From assembly GCA_000720805.1 (NCBI GenBank), contig JODI01000016.1:191308-255307 (forward strand): a stretch of DNA of 64,000 nt, read 5' to 3'. Every line of letters starts with the position of its first letter. Position 1 is the stretch's first letter. The stretch comes from Streptomyces violaceoruber. Lineage in GTDB: Bacteria; Actinomycetota; Actinomycetes; Streptomycetales; Streptomycetaceae. Positions 8,790-16,884 of the stretch are shown piece after piece. The translations under genes and the position numbers were made by a program. The notes under the pieces are model-generated. The model was not told the DNA's origin, did not search any database, and was given only the letters and a program-made list of their open reading frames with translations.

Positions 8790-10045
8790 GCGAGATGCTC
8801 CCGGTTGTGTGCGATCAGCTGGTCGGTGAGGGACTCGGCGTACGCGTACTGACCGACCAGGGGATGGGCCAGCAGGGCCCGGAAGACCCGGTCACGGCCG
8901 CCGTGCAGGGCGGCTGTGAGGGCCAGGTCCTCGTACGCCGTCACGCTCGCCATCAGGCCCGCGTACAGCGGGTCCACGGTCGGCACGGACAGCGGGGTGG
9001 CGCCCTTGTGGCCCACCGCCGCCTGCACCTCGATCACGGCGTCGTCGGGGAGGAAGGAGAGCGTGCCCCGGTTGTACGTGTTCACCACCTGGTACGGGCT
9101 GCCGCTCCCGCCCAGCAGACCCGCGGCCAGGTCCACGGCCGCCTCCGAGTAGAAGGCGCCGCCCCGCTGGGCTAGCAGCTCCGGCTTCTCGTCCAGGGCG
9201 GGATCGCCGTACATCTCGAGCAACCGGCGTTCCATCTCGGCCACTTCGGAGGCCCGGGAGGGCTTGGTGCGCTGCTCCCGTACGACCTCGTCGTGGGCGT
9301 AGAAGTAGCGCAGGTAGTAGGACGGGACCACGCCCAGGCGGTCCAGGAGCGGGCGGGGCAGGCGCAGGTCGGCGGCGATCGCGTCGCCGTACCCGGACAG
9401 CAGCTTGGGCAGGACGTCCTCGCCCTCGGGGCCGCCCAGGCGTACGCCCGTCTCCCAGGTGAGGTGGTTGAGGCCCACGTGGTCGAGGTGGACGTCGGCG
9501 GGGGTGACGCCCAGCAGGCCCGCGAACTTGCGCTGGAAGCCGATCGCCACGTTGCACAGACCGACCGCCTTGTGGCCGGCCTGGAGCAGGGCGCGGGTGA
9601 CGATCCCGACCGGGTTGGTGAAGTCGATGATCCAGGCGTCCGAGTTCGTACGGCGGACCCGCTCGGCGATGTCGAGCACCACCGGAACCGTCCGCAGCGC
9701 CTTGGCCAGGCCGCCCGCACCGGTGGTCTCCTGGCCGACGCAGCCGCACTCCAGGGGCCACGTCTCGTCCTGCTCGCGGGCCGCCTGGCCGCCGACGCGG
9801 AGCTGGAGCAGCACGGCGTCGGCGCCCTCGACGCCCGCGTCCAGGTCGGAGGTGGTGACGATCCGGCCGCCGTGGCCCTGCTTGGCGAAGATCCGGCGGG
9901 CCAGCCCGCCCACCAGCTCCAGACGGTCGGCGGCCGGGTCGACCAGGACCAGTTCCTCCACGGGCAGGGTGTCACGCAGACGGGCGAAGCCGTCGACGAG
10001 TTCGGGGGTGTAGGTCGAGCCTCCGCCGACCACGGTGAGTTTCAC
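8780..10045 (-). CDS. csnH: Glycoside hydrolase family 4 (6-phospho-beta-glucosidase type), CsnH
   Basis: This is a 421-aa NAD- and metal-dependent GH4 enzyme of normal family length. The N-terminus VKLTVVGGGSTYTPELVDG is the dinucleotide fold and fixes the GTG start at 10045. Further hallmarks are the GLCNVAIGF segment (catalytic Cys-Asn region), HLDHVGLNHLTW (metal/active-site His) and DFTNPVGIVTRALL. GH4 enzymes cleave phosphorylated glycosides by an oxidation-elimination mechanism in the cytoplasm. Placed between the permeases and the kinase, it probably cleaves imported, possibly phosphorylated, glucosamine oligosaccharides. Confidence 0.9.
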   Translation of the reverse strand: MKLTVVGGGSTYTPELVDGFARLRDTLPVEELVLVDPAADRLELVGGLARRIFAKQGHGGRIVTTSDLDAGVEGADAVLLQLRVGGQAAREQDETWPLECGCVGQETTGAGGLAKALRTVPVVLDIAERVRRTNSDAWIIDFTNPVGIVTRALLQAGHKAVGLCNVAIGFQRKFAGLLGVTPADVHLDHVGLNHLTWETGVRLGGPEGEDVLPKLLSGYGDAIAADLRLPRPLLDRLGVVPSYYLRYFYAHDEVVREQRTKPSRASEVAEMERRLLEMYGDPALDEKPELLAQRGGAFYSEAAVDLAAGLLGGSGSPYQVVNTYNRGTLSFLPDDAVIEVQAAVGHKGATPLSVPTVDPLYAGLMASVTAYEDLALTAALHGGRDRVFRALLAHPLVGQYAYAESLTDQLIAHNREHLAWA

Positions 10046-10097
10046 TGAGGGGTACCTCGCTTCCTGATGCCCGGGACGACGGCCATCGGCCCGGGGT

Positions 10098-10116
10098 CCG
10101 GGGGGTGCCCCCCCGG
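10098..10116. terminator. GC-only hairpin inside the csn operon, between csnG and csnH
   Basis: An 8-bp perfect stem, CCGGGGGG paired with CCCCCCGG, with a 3-base loop lies in the 90-base gap between the csnG stop and the csnH start, with no U tract. It is more likely an mRNA-processing or partial-attenuation structure than a full terminator, because csnH and csnK continue the operon. Confidence 0.5.
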
Positions 10117-10135
10117 GAAGATGCTGCATGTCTGC

Positions 10136-11029
10136 CTAACCCTTCACTCCGGTGAGCGTGACGCCCTCGACGAACGCCTTCTGGGCGAAGAAGAAGACGA
10201 GGATCACGGGTGCCATGACCAGTACGGTCGCGGCCATGGTGAGGTTCCAGTCGGTGTGGTGGGCGCCCTTGAACGACTCCAGGCCGTAACTGAGGGTCCA
10301 GGCGCCCGGGTTCTCCGAGGCGTAGATCTGCGGGCCGAAGTAGTCGTTCCACGCGTAGAAGAACTGGAAGAGCGCGACGGCGGCGATACCCGGCTTGGCC
10401 ATGGGGATGACGACCTTCAACAGGGTCCGCAGATCGCCGCAGCCGTCCACCTTCGCGGCGTCCAGGTACTCGTTCGGGATCGTCGTCAGGAACTGGCGCA
10501 GCAGGAAGATGGAGAACGCGTCACCGAAGGCCATCGGGATGATCAGCGGCCACAGCGTGCCCGACAGGTCCAGCTGCTTCGCCCAGAACAGGTACATCGG
10601 GATGATGACCACCTGCGGCGGCAGCATCATCATCGAGATCACCAGCATCAGGGACAGATTGCGGCCCCGGAAGCGGAACTTGGCGAGCGCGTACGCCACG
10701 GGAACCGACGACACCACCGTCAGCGCGGTGCCCGCACCCGCGTACAGCAGCGTGTTCCTCCACCAGGTCAGGAAGCCCGGAGTGTCGAACACCTTCCGGT
10801 AGTTGCCCCATTCCCAGGTGTGCGGGATCAGGTCGCGGCTGAGGGCCTGGGTGTCGCTCATCAGCGAGGTCAGCAGGACGAACACGAAGGGGAGCGTGAA
10901 GAACAGGGCCGCGGCGACGCCCAGGGAGTGGATCGCGACCCACTCCAGCAGACCGCGGCGGCGGGCCGTGCGCTCGGCGGGGGACACCGGTTCTTTCAAC
11001 CGCACCGGCTTGTCCAGTACTTGAGTCAT
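10136..11029 (-). CDS. csnG: Carbohydrate ABC transporter permease (MalG type), CsnG
   Basis: This 297-aa CUT1-family inner-membrane permease has six predicted spans and the EAA-loop equivalent DAAKVDGCGDLRTLLKVVIP near residues 190-210, which docks on the shared MsiK-type ATPase. No ATPase gene is in the cluster, which is normal for Streptomyces CUT1 systems because they share MsiK. Its start at 11029 overlaps the csnF stop (TGATG). Confidence 0.9.
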   Translation of the reverse strand: MTQVLDKPVRLKEPVSPAERTARRRGLLEWVAIHSLGVAAALFFTLPFVFVLLTSLMSDTQALSRDLIPHTWEWGNYRKVFDTPGFLTWWRNTLLYAGAGTALTVVSSVPVAYALAKFRFRGRNLSLMLVISMMMLPPQVVIIPMYLFWAKQLDLSGTLWPLIIPMAFGDAFSIFLLRQFLTTIPNEYLDAAKVDGCGDLRTLLKVVIPMAKPGIAAVALFQFFYAWNDYFGPQIYASENPGAWTLSYGLESFKGAHHTDWNLTMAATVLVMAPVILVFFFAQKAFVEGVTLTGVKG

Positions 11030-11997
11030 CAGTCACCTGCCTGGATGAGACCGCCGCGGCGCCGCATCAAGAACGCGGTGAACACCATCGACAGGGCGAA
11101 GAGCACCAGGGCGACCACGCACGCCGAGCCGTAGTCGAAACGCTGGAAGCCGAGGTTGTAGACGAGCTGGGGGAGGGTCAGGGTCGACTTCTCCGGGTAG
11201 CCGGGCTCGAACTGCGTGCCCGCGCCCTGGATCACGCCCGAGGCGACCTTCCCGGCGATCAGCGGTTGCGCGTAGTACTGCATGGTCTGGATCACACCGG
11301 TGACCACGGCGAACATGACGATCGGCGAGATGTTCGGCAGCGTGACGTAGCGGAACCGCTGCCACGCCGACGCCCCGTCCAGCTCCGCGGCCTCGTACTG
11401 CTCCTGCGGTACGTCGAGCAGCGCGGCCATGAAGATGACCATCAGGTCGCCGATGCCCCACAGGGCGAGCAGGGTGAGGGCCGGCTTGGACCAGGAGGGG
11501 TCGTTGAACCAGCCGGGACCGGGGATGCCGAACTTCTCGAGGATCGAGTTGACCGGGCCCGTACCGGGGTTGAGCAGGAACGCGAAGGCCATGGTGGCCG
11601 CCACGGGAGGGGCCAGGTAGGGCAGGTAGAACAGGGTGCGGAAGACACCCGTGCCCGTCTTGATCTTCGTGATCAGGAGGCCCACTCCGAGGCCGAAGAG
11701 GACCCGGAGCGTGACCATGACCAGGACCAGCCACAGGGTGTTGCGCAGGGCCGGCCAGAAGAAGGGGTAGTGCTCGAAGACGTACGTCCAGTTCTTCGTT
11801 CCGCTCCACGTCGGCGGTTTGAAGCCGTCGTAGTGCATGAACGAGAAATAGACCGTCGAGATCAGCGGGTACGCGAAGAAGACCGCGAAGCCGATCAGCC
11901 AGGGCGACATGAAGGCGAGGGTGCGCAGCGCCTGTTTCCGCTGCTTGGCGGCCAGGCCGGGCGGGCGGCGCTTCGATCCCAGGGTGATCGCGCTCAT
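11029..11997 (-). CDS. csnF: Carbohydrate ABC transporter permease (MalF type), CsnF
   Basis: This 322-aa CUT1 permease partners CsnG. The EAA loop reads YEAAELDGASAWQRFRYVTLP, preceded by several hydrophobic segments (SPWLIGFAVFFAYPLISTVYF). The ATG at 11997 overlaps the csnE stop by one base (TGATG), showing tight translational coupling within the operon. Confidence 0.9.
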   Translation of the reverse strand: MSAITLGSKRRPPGLAAKQRKQALRTLAFMSPWLIGFAVFFAYPLISTVYFSFMHYDGFKPPTWSGTKNWTYVFEHYPFFWPALRNTLWLVLVMVTLRVLFGLGVGLLITKIKTGTGVFRTLFYLPYLAPPVAATMAFAFLLNPGTGPVNSILEKFGIPGPGWFNDPSWSKPALTLLALWGIGDLMVIFMAALLDVPQEQYEAAELDGASAWQRFRYVTLPNISPIVMFAVVTGVIQTMQYYAQPLIAGKVASGVIQGAGTQFEPGYPEKSTLTLPQLVYNLGFQRFDYGSACVVALVLFALSMVFTAFLMRRRGGLIQAGD

Positions 11998-13334
11998 CAC
12001 TTGGCCTGCGCGATGTCCGTGTCGATCTGCTTGGCCGTGCTCGCCAGTCCCGCCTTGAGGTCCTTGACCTTGCCGCTCTCGTAGTCGTACCCGAAGTTCT
12101 GGATCGTCGCGAGGTACACACCGCCGTTGACGGAGGCCGGGGACGTCGTGGAGTTCGGGTTGGCGGCGATGTCGAGGAACGTCTTGAAGCGCGGGTCGTA
12201 CTTCAGCTTCGGCGACTTCAGGGCGGCCAGCGTGGAGGGCACGTTGTGGATGGCGTTGGAGAAGTTCACCACCGCGTCCGTGTCGGTCGTCAGGTACTTC
12301 ACGAATTCCCAGGCCGCGTTCTGCTTCTTGCTGGTGGCGGCGATGCCGGCGATGGTGCCGGTGATGTAGCCCTTGCCGTACTGGTCGGCCTGGTCGTCGG
12401 GGACGGGCAGCGGGGCCACGCCGATCTCGAAGCCCGGCTTGGCCTCCATCGCCATGCCCAGCCGCCACTCGCCGTCCAGTTGCATGGCGACCTGGCCGGT
12501 CTGGAAGGGGTGCTTGGGGCCCCACTCGTCACCGAGCGTGGAGCGGAAGTTCTCCAGTCGCTTGTATCCGCCGAGTTCGCCGACGAGCTTCTTCTGGAGC
12601 GTGAACGCGGCCTGGAACGCGGGGTCCTTGGCGATGTTCGACTTGCCGCTGGAGTCGAAATACGTGGGGGAGAACTGGCCGAGGTAGTGCTCGGTGGTCG
12701 TCTCCCAGCCGTGGTAGTCCGGCATGAAGCCGAGCTGCTTGTAGCCGGCGCCGTCCGGGATCGTCAACTTCTTGGCGTCGGTCGCGAATTCGGACCACGT
12801 CTTCGGCGGGGTCTTGATGCCGGCCTTCTGGAAGGCGGTCTTGTTGTAGTAGAGGCCGTACGCGTCACCCAGCAACGGCACGCTGCACCGGTTGCCGTCG
12901 AACTGCGTGTACTCGTTCATCGCCTTCGGGAAGGTCTGCTCCGGGTCGATGTTCGCCTTCTTGAAGAAGGGGTTGAGGTCGACGAGCGCCCCCGACGAAC
13001 AGAACTTGCCGACGTTGTTCGTGGTGAAGGACGAGATCACGTCGGGCGCCTTGGTGCCGCCGGTCCGCAGCGCCTGGTTGATCTTGTCGTCGGTCATGTT
13101 GCCGACGACGTTCACGTGGATGTTGGGGTGCGCCTTCTCGAAGCCGGCGACCAGGGCCTTGACGCCCGCCACCTCGTTCGGCGCGCTCCAGGCGTGCCAG
13201 AAGTTGAGGGTCGTGTCCTTGGAGGCGTCGTCGCTCGCCTCGGAGCCGGACTGGCCGGTACAGGCGGTGGCGAGAAGGGCGAGGGAGGCTGAGGCGGCCA
13301 GTGCGAGTGCAGCTTTACGGGGCATTCCGGGCAT
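11997..13334 (-). CDS. csnE: Carbohydrate-binding lipoprotein of the csn ABC transporter, CsnE
   Basis: This is a 445-aa family 1 solute-binding protein. Positively charged residues (PRKAA) precede a hydrophobic stretch and lipobox LLATAC, so the mature protein should be lipid-anchored on the outer face of the membrane. The body has typical sugar-SBP signatures such as LNFWHAWS and QLDGEWRLG. By family context it binds glucosamine oligosaccharides and feeds CsnFG. The 174-base gap to csnR holds degenerate GATGCGGGTG-type direct repeats but no clear independent promoter. Confidence 0.9.
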   Translation of the reverse strand: MPGMPRKAALALAASASLALLATACTGQSGSEASDDASKDTTLNFWHAWSAPNEVAGVKALVAGFEKAHPNIHVNVVGNMTDDKINQALRTGGTKAPDVISSFTTNNVGKFCSSGALVDLNPFFKKANIDPEQTFPKAMNEYTQFDGNRCSVPLLGDAYGLYYNKTAFQKAGIKTPPKTWSEFATDAKKLTIPDGAGYKQLGFMPDYHGWETTTEHYLGQFSPTYFDSSGKSNIAKDPAFQAAFTLQKKLVGELGGYKRLENFRSTLGDEWGPKHPFQTGQVAMQLDGEWRLGMAMEAKPGFEIGVAPLPVPDDQADQYGKGYITGTIAGIAATSKKQNAAWEFVKYLTTDTDAVVNFSNAIHNVPSTLAALKSPKLKYDPRFKTFLDIAANPNSTTSPASVNGGVYLATIQNFGYDYESGKVKDLKAGLASTAKQIDTDIAQAK

Positions 13335-13508
13335 GACGGGGTCTCCCTAGGGCAGGGCGGGGGTGGGATGAGAGTCGGTGGTGAGATGCGGGTGACGCGG
13401 GGGGTGCGATGCGGGTGCCGAGGCGAGGGGTGATGGGGTGCGGGTGACGAGATGAGGTGGTCGGGTGACCGTGGTGATGTGGGGCTGGTGGGCTGAGGCG
13501 TGGGGGGC

Positions 13509-14720
13509 TCAGCGCGAGGTGTCGAAGACCTCGTCGCGGGTGGCGGAGAGCGCACTCTCCAACGCGCCGCGCAGCACGGGGTGTTCGCGGACGTCGCCGA
13601 CGACGAGCCGGGGCCTGGGTGCGGCCAGCTCCTCCAGTTCGGCCTGGACCAGGGCGCGCAGGGGTTCTCCGCCCGAGGTGAGCGAGGCGCCGCTGAGGAC
13701 GACGAGTTCGGGGTCGAGGACGGATACGAGGGAGGCGAGACCGGTGGCGAGATGGGTCGCGTACGCCTCCAGCAGTCGCCGGTGAGGACCGTCGTCCGCC
13801 TCCGCGGCCCGTGCGACGAGGGCGGCGGCGACCTCGGCGTACGGGCCCGACGGAATCTCCTGGACGCCGAGTTCACGGGCCAGCTTGGGGATCGCCTGCG
13901 AACCGGCCAGCTCCTGGTAGCCACCGCTGCCGGCCTTGCTCACCTGACGGACCAGAGGGGTGCCCGGCACCGGCAGGAAGCCGACCTCGCCGGCGCCGCC
14001 GGTCCAGCCGCGGTGCAGCCGCCCGCCGAGGACCAGGGCGGCGCCGAGGCCGCCCTCGTTCCACAGCAGTACGAAGTCGCCGTGTCCGCGGGCCGCGCCG
14101 AGCCGCTGTTCGGCCACGGCGACGAGGTTGACGTCGTTCTCGTACCCGACCGGCATCGGCAGGGCGGCGGCGAGATCGTCGAGCAGCGTGGGGGAGTGCC
14201 AGCCGGGCAGGTGGGAGGCGTAGCGCAGCCGGCCGGTGTTCGGGTCGAAGGCGCCGGGGGTGCCGATGACGAGCCGGTGGACGTCGTCCCGGGCGAGCCC
14301 GGCGGCCTTCACCGCGCAGTCCAGGGCGGCGGTGACCTGCTGGACGACGGGCTCGGTGGGACGTCTGCCCGGGGTCGGGAGCTCGTACGACCCCACCGTG
14401 CGGCCGGTGACGTCGGCGACGGCGGCCCGGACCCGCTCGGGGGTGACATCGAGCCCGGCGGCGTACGCGGCGGCCGGATTGACCTCGTACAGCTGGGCGT
14501 TGGGGCCCGGGCGGCCCTCGCTGGTGCCGGTCGCCAGGACCAGCCCGGATGCCTCCAGGCGGGCCAGCAGCTGGGACGCGGTCGGCTTCGAGAGGCCGGT
14601 GAGCTTGCCGATCCGCGTGCGGGACAGCGGCCCGTGCTCCAGGAGGAGGTCCAGGGCGGCGCGGTCGTTCATGGCGCGCAGCACGCTCGGGGTGCCCGGC
14701 GTACCGGCGGTTCCTGCCAT
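13509..14720 (-). CDS. csnR: ROK-family transcriptional repressor, CsnR
   Basis: The 403-aa product has an N-terminal winged helix (residues about 20-75, with LSRTRIGKLTGLSKPTASQLLARLEASGLV), then a ROK sugar-kinase-like domain with PTPGRRP, IGTPGAFDP and NEGGLGAALVLGGRL. It is first in the operon csnR-csnE-csnF-csnG-csnH-csnK. In Streptomyces CsnR represses this operon and the chitosanase gene until chitosan oligomers appear. A palindrome of the expected type lies upstream at 14795-14807, implying autoregulation. The usual ROK zinc-cysteine cluster is not obvious, which is common in regulatory members. Confidence 0.88.
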   Translation of the reverse strand: MAGTAGTPGTPSVLRAMNDRAALDLLLEHGPLSRTRIGKLTGLSKPTASQLLARLEASGLVLATGTSEGRPGPNAQLYEVNPAAAYAAGLDVTPERVRAAVADVTGRTVGSYELPTPGRRPTEPVVQQVTAALDCAVKAAGLARDDVHRLVIGTPGAFDPNTGRLRYASHLPGWHSPTLLDDLAAALPMPVGYENDVNLVAVAEQRLGAARGHGDFVLLWNEGGLGAALVLGGRLHRGWTGGAGEVGFLPVPGTPLVRQVSKAGSGGYQELAGSQAIPKLARELGVQEIPSGPYAEVAAALVARAAEADDGPHRRLLEAYATHLATGLASLVSVLDPELVVLSGASLTSGGEPLRALVQAELEELAAPRPRLVVGDVREHPVLRGALESALSATRDEVFDTSR

Positions 14721-15022
14721 GGGGTCGACACCTGCCTTTCGGCTGTCCAGGTTCCCAGTGACCGGGCCGTGAAGTCCACCCGGCGGTAACTGTTAGGAAG
14801 GTTTCCTGTCTTCTGGCCTGGACCATAAGGGCGAGGTGGCGGGGGCGTCAATGGGCTCCGGGGGAGGCAACAGAGTCGTTACCTGGCCGCAGACACGGTG
14901 CGGGTGCACGCGGCCGCAGGCGCCGACTCGGACGGGCTAACCCGACGCGCTCGACTCCCCGGACCCGCCGAGGCTGGGGACCAGATGTCCGCGTGCGAGT
15001 CCGTGCGAGATCGGAGGGGTCC
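14721..15022. other. Intergenic region between csnR and the orphan regulator
   Basis: This roughly 300-base divergent region holds the csnR promoter side with the operator at 14793-14809. On the right it must hold the promoter for the small ORF and response regulator. No convincing protein-coding signal was seen other than the short ORF starting at 15023. Confidence 0.5.
14793..14809. promoter_or_regulatory. CsnR-type operator (AGGAA-GGT-TTCCT inverted repeat)
   Basis: TTAGGAAGGTTTCCTGT contains perfect 5-bp arms AGGAA/TTCCT around a 3-base centre, about 75-85 bases upstream of the csnR start. From memory the boxes upstream of actinobacterial chitosanase genes have the form TTAGGAAA-TTTCCT, which this matches closely. 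Binding is inferred. Confidence 0.7.
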
Positions 15023-15121
15023 ATGAGCGGCTGCGCTGAGGCGAGGGCCACGGTCATGCCCGAGCTGGACGACGGACGTGCTCGGCTCTCCACTTCGCCG
15101 GGCACCGGTGGCGGCCTGTGA
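15023..15121 (+). CDS. 32-aa upstream ORF translationally coupled to the LuxR-type regulator
   Basis: The ATG at 15023 has a strong CGGAGGGG site 6 bases upstream, better than anything in front of the next gene. The frame encodes 32 residues beginning MSGCAEARATVMPELDDG and ends with a TGA that overlaps the GTG of the response-regulator gene as GTGA (15118-15121). It may be a true small protein or only a device that delivers ribosomes to the regulator start. I do not recognise the peptide. Confidence 0.55.
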   Translation: MSGCAEARATVMPELDDGRARLSTSPGTGGGL

Positions 15122-15723
15122 GTACCGGATTCACGGGTATCGCGGTCATCGGGGACTGTCCCCTCTTCCGGCACGGCGTCTCGCAGCTGGTCTGCACCGC
15201 TCCTGACCTCCGGCTGATCGTCGCGGCGTCATCGCTCCAGGCCGCGGACGGCAGTCTGCGTGGCGCCGACGTGGTCCTGGTGGACCTGCAGCAGTCACCC
15301 CCGAGGCTCGCGGCGGCCGTGACGAAGCTGCGGAAGCGGGGGCACGCCGTCATCATCACGTCGTCCGGTGCGCAGATCGACGCGGTTCAGGTGATCCGGG
15401 CGGGCGCCAGCGGATATCTGAGCCGGCAGGCCGAGGTGGAGGAACTGCTGACGGCGATTCGGGTCGTGGGCTCGGGCCGCAGCTACGTGTCCGCGGCCAC
15501 CGACTGTCTGCTGGAGAAATCCCCGCACTTCACGAGCCGGGAGCAGGACATCCTGAGGCTTGTCGTCAACGGCGCGACGGACAATGAAATCGCCGAGAAG
15601 CTGTGTATCAGCAAGCACACCGTGCAGTCGCACCTCGACCGAATCCGCGAGAAAACGGGTTGTCGGCGCCGTCCCGATCTGACCCGGCTCGCTATCGAAT
15701 ACGGGCTCATCGACCGGGGATAG
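15118..15723 (+). CDS. Orphan LuxR/NarL-type response regulator with atypical receiver
   Basis: The 201-aa product has a receiver-like domain (about 5-120) with phospho-acceptor candidate Asp56 (VVLVDLQ), only one acidic residue (Asp13) at the usual acidic pair, and SGYLSRQ where the conserved active-site Lys normally sits. A LuxR helix-turn-helix follows (about 135-198): FTSREQDILRLVVNGATDNE and KHTVQSHLDRIREKTG. No histidine kinase is adjacent. The missing Lys suggests it may not be switched by ordinary phosphorylation. The weak own ribosome site and GTGA overlap with the 32-aa ORF imply coupled translation. Confidence 0.85.
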   Translation: MSTGFTGIAVIGDCPLFRHGVSQLVCTAPDLRLIVAASSLQAADGSLRGADVVLVDLQQSPPRLAAAVTKLRKRGHAVIITSSGAQIDAVQVIRAGASGYLSRQAEVEELLTAIRVVGSGRSYVSAATDCLLEKSPHFTSREQDILRLVVNGATDNEIAEKLCISKHTVQSHLDRIREKTGCRRRPDLTRLAIEYGLIDRG

Positions 15724-15831
15724 AGCCGCGGCAGGCAGTTGCTGTGGGTAGTCCTGCCCCGTCATTCGCGGGTATTTGTTCCCCTTGACCAGAACGGGCC
15801 CAGGTCAGACCTTGGTAGAGGCAATTCATGT

Positions 15832-15857
15832 CTCACGCGCAGCCGTTAGCGTGTGAG
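15832..15857. promoter_or_regulatory. Inverted repeat / 5'-leader hairpin before the small secreted protein gene
   Basis: CTCACGCGC and GCGTGTGAG pair at 8 of 9 positions around an 8-base loop, 20 bases before the ATG at 15878. A TTGACC hexamer lies at about 15785. It could be an operator or an mRNA 5' hairpin. Confidence 0.45.
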
Positions 15858-15877
15858 CCGAAAAGCTAGGAGAAGCA

Positions 15878-16258
15878 ATGCGCAATCGCGTCGCAATTCT
15901 CGCCGTCGCATCGGTACTCCCTTTGACAGCCGTGGCCTCGCTCGCGGCTGCGAGCCAGGCAGCAGCCGACCCGCAAAGCGGAGAGGTCGTCGTCACCGGG
16001 TCGGTCGGAGAGTGCAACAGCGGAGAATCTCCCCAGTCAGTGGCGATAAAGGCGGGCCAGGAAACCATCACCGACAAGAATCCGGGCGTGCAGAACGCGG
16101 GCGCGTACTCGGTCACCTTCCAGAAGATCCCCGGTAAAGGCGCACCTGCCGTGGCCACCGTGACCTGCGCAGACAACGATACGTACACGGTGAACTTCAC
16201 GGTCAAGCGGCCGGCCACAGCGGACGACCTGGTTCAGAGGAAGAACCTCCAGGAGTAA
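15878..16258 (+). CDS. Small secreted protein, function unknown
   Basis: The product is 126 aa with a classical Sec signal (MRNRVAILAVASVLPLTAVA, cleavage likely after SQAAA or QAAAD). The mature part is about 95 residues with two cysteines (GECNSGE and VTCADND), likely one disulfide, and a beta-rich pattern resembling small Streptomyces exported proteins. AGGAG lies 6 bases before the ATG. I do not recognise the family. It is monocistronic, with a hairpin in the leader and a strong terminator after it. Confidence 0.75.
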   Translation: MRNRVAILAVASVLPLTAVASLAAASQAAADPQSGEVVVTGSVGECNSGESPQSVAIKAGQETITDKNPGVQNAGAYSVTFQKIPGKGAPAVATVTCADNDTYTVNFTVKRPATADDLVQRKNLQE

Positions 16259-16307
16259 GACGCGTGCGCCGGGCGCCGGGAGCGTTGCGGAGCAGGCCGG
16301 CCGCGAT

Positions 16308-16335
16308 GGTCCCGGCGCAGGCGTGCGCCGGGACC
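16308..16335. terminator. Intrinsic bidirectional terminator
   Basis: A perfect 11-bp stem, GGTCCCGGCGC with GCGCCGGGACC, and a 6-base loop lies between the convergent secreted-protein gene and the small membrane-protein gene. Confidence 0.75.
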
Positions 16336-16362
16336 GCGGCCCGGTCACGAGCCCGCCAAGCG

Positions 16363-16623
16363 CTAAGGCAGCCGCCTGATCCACCACACGGCAAGGCCGT
16401 AGGCGACAGCCGACGCGGCGAGGCCCGCCAGGACCGTGGACGTGTACGCCCAGTCGGGCAGCGTCCGCCTGAAGAACCCGAATGTGGCGTCGCGGGTGAC
16501 GGCGAATGCCGCGACGGCGGCGAACGTCGCGCCCGCGGACTGCTTGGTCCACCGCCCCGGCTGCGGAGCGAGGCGGCCATCAGGGCCGGGGGTGGGTTCT
16601 GTCACTCGCCCGTTGTACCGCAT
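16363..16623 (-). CDS. Small two-TM membrane protein, function unknown
   Basis: The product is 86 aa from the ATG at 16623, or 80 aa from the GTG at 16605 (VTEPTPGPDG); neither has a strong ribosome site. A Pro-rich N-terminus precedes hydrophobic segments around TFAAVAAFAV and STVLAGLAASAVAYGLAVWW and a basic tail IRRLP. It resembles a recurrent class of short Streptomyces membrane proteins that I cannot name. Confidence 0.6.
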   Translation of the reverse strand: MRYNGRVTEPTPGPDGRLAPQPGRWTKQSAGATFAAVAAFAVTRDATFGFFRRTLPDWAYTSTVLAGLAASAVAYGLAVWWIRRLP

Positions 16624-16800
16624 GTGGCTGGTCCGTGAGGAACGGGGCCGTGTCCGAAGTGGGGTACGGCCCCGGGAGCGGAAGCGGCTCGCCGAGGTTC
16701 ACCTTGATGTCGGTGGCGTAGTAGGCCTCGGTGGGGTCGTCACCGGGGAGAACGGGGTCCGTGGAGCAGTGGGCCGTCCCGCCGTGCGGGTCGACGGGGC
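16580..16800 (-). pseudogene. Possible remnant of a gene (coding-like tail, no start)
   Basis: One minus-strand frame reads plausibly as the C-terminal end of a protein (PTEAYYATDIKVNLGEPLPL then PGPYPTSDTAPFLTD) but has no credible start or N-terminal domain and overlaps the next gene. The beta-strand-plus-LP pattern recalls the tail of Uma2-type nuclease-fold proteins, a weak resemblance. It may be a relic or chance. Confidence 0.25.
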
Positions 16801-16884
16801 ACCCCGAGCGCGCTCCGCGCCGCGATGCGCCGACCGTCCACTCGAACGAGCGTGCTGAATCGATACGGCGCCGCCGTCGCACCC

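Noticed and set aside
11029..12525. N-terminally extended version of CsnF
   Set aside because: The extra residues are antisense-like or out-of-frame with csnE, and family homology starts at MSAITLG (11997), overlapping the csnE stop.
16624..16884. Full Uma2-type nuclease gene
   Set aside because: Only a tail-like segment without start or catalytic core is present; kept as a weak relic instead.
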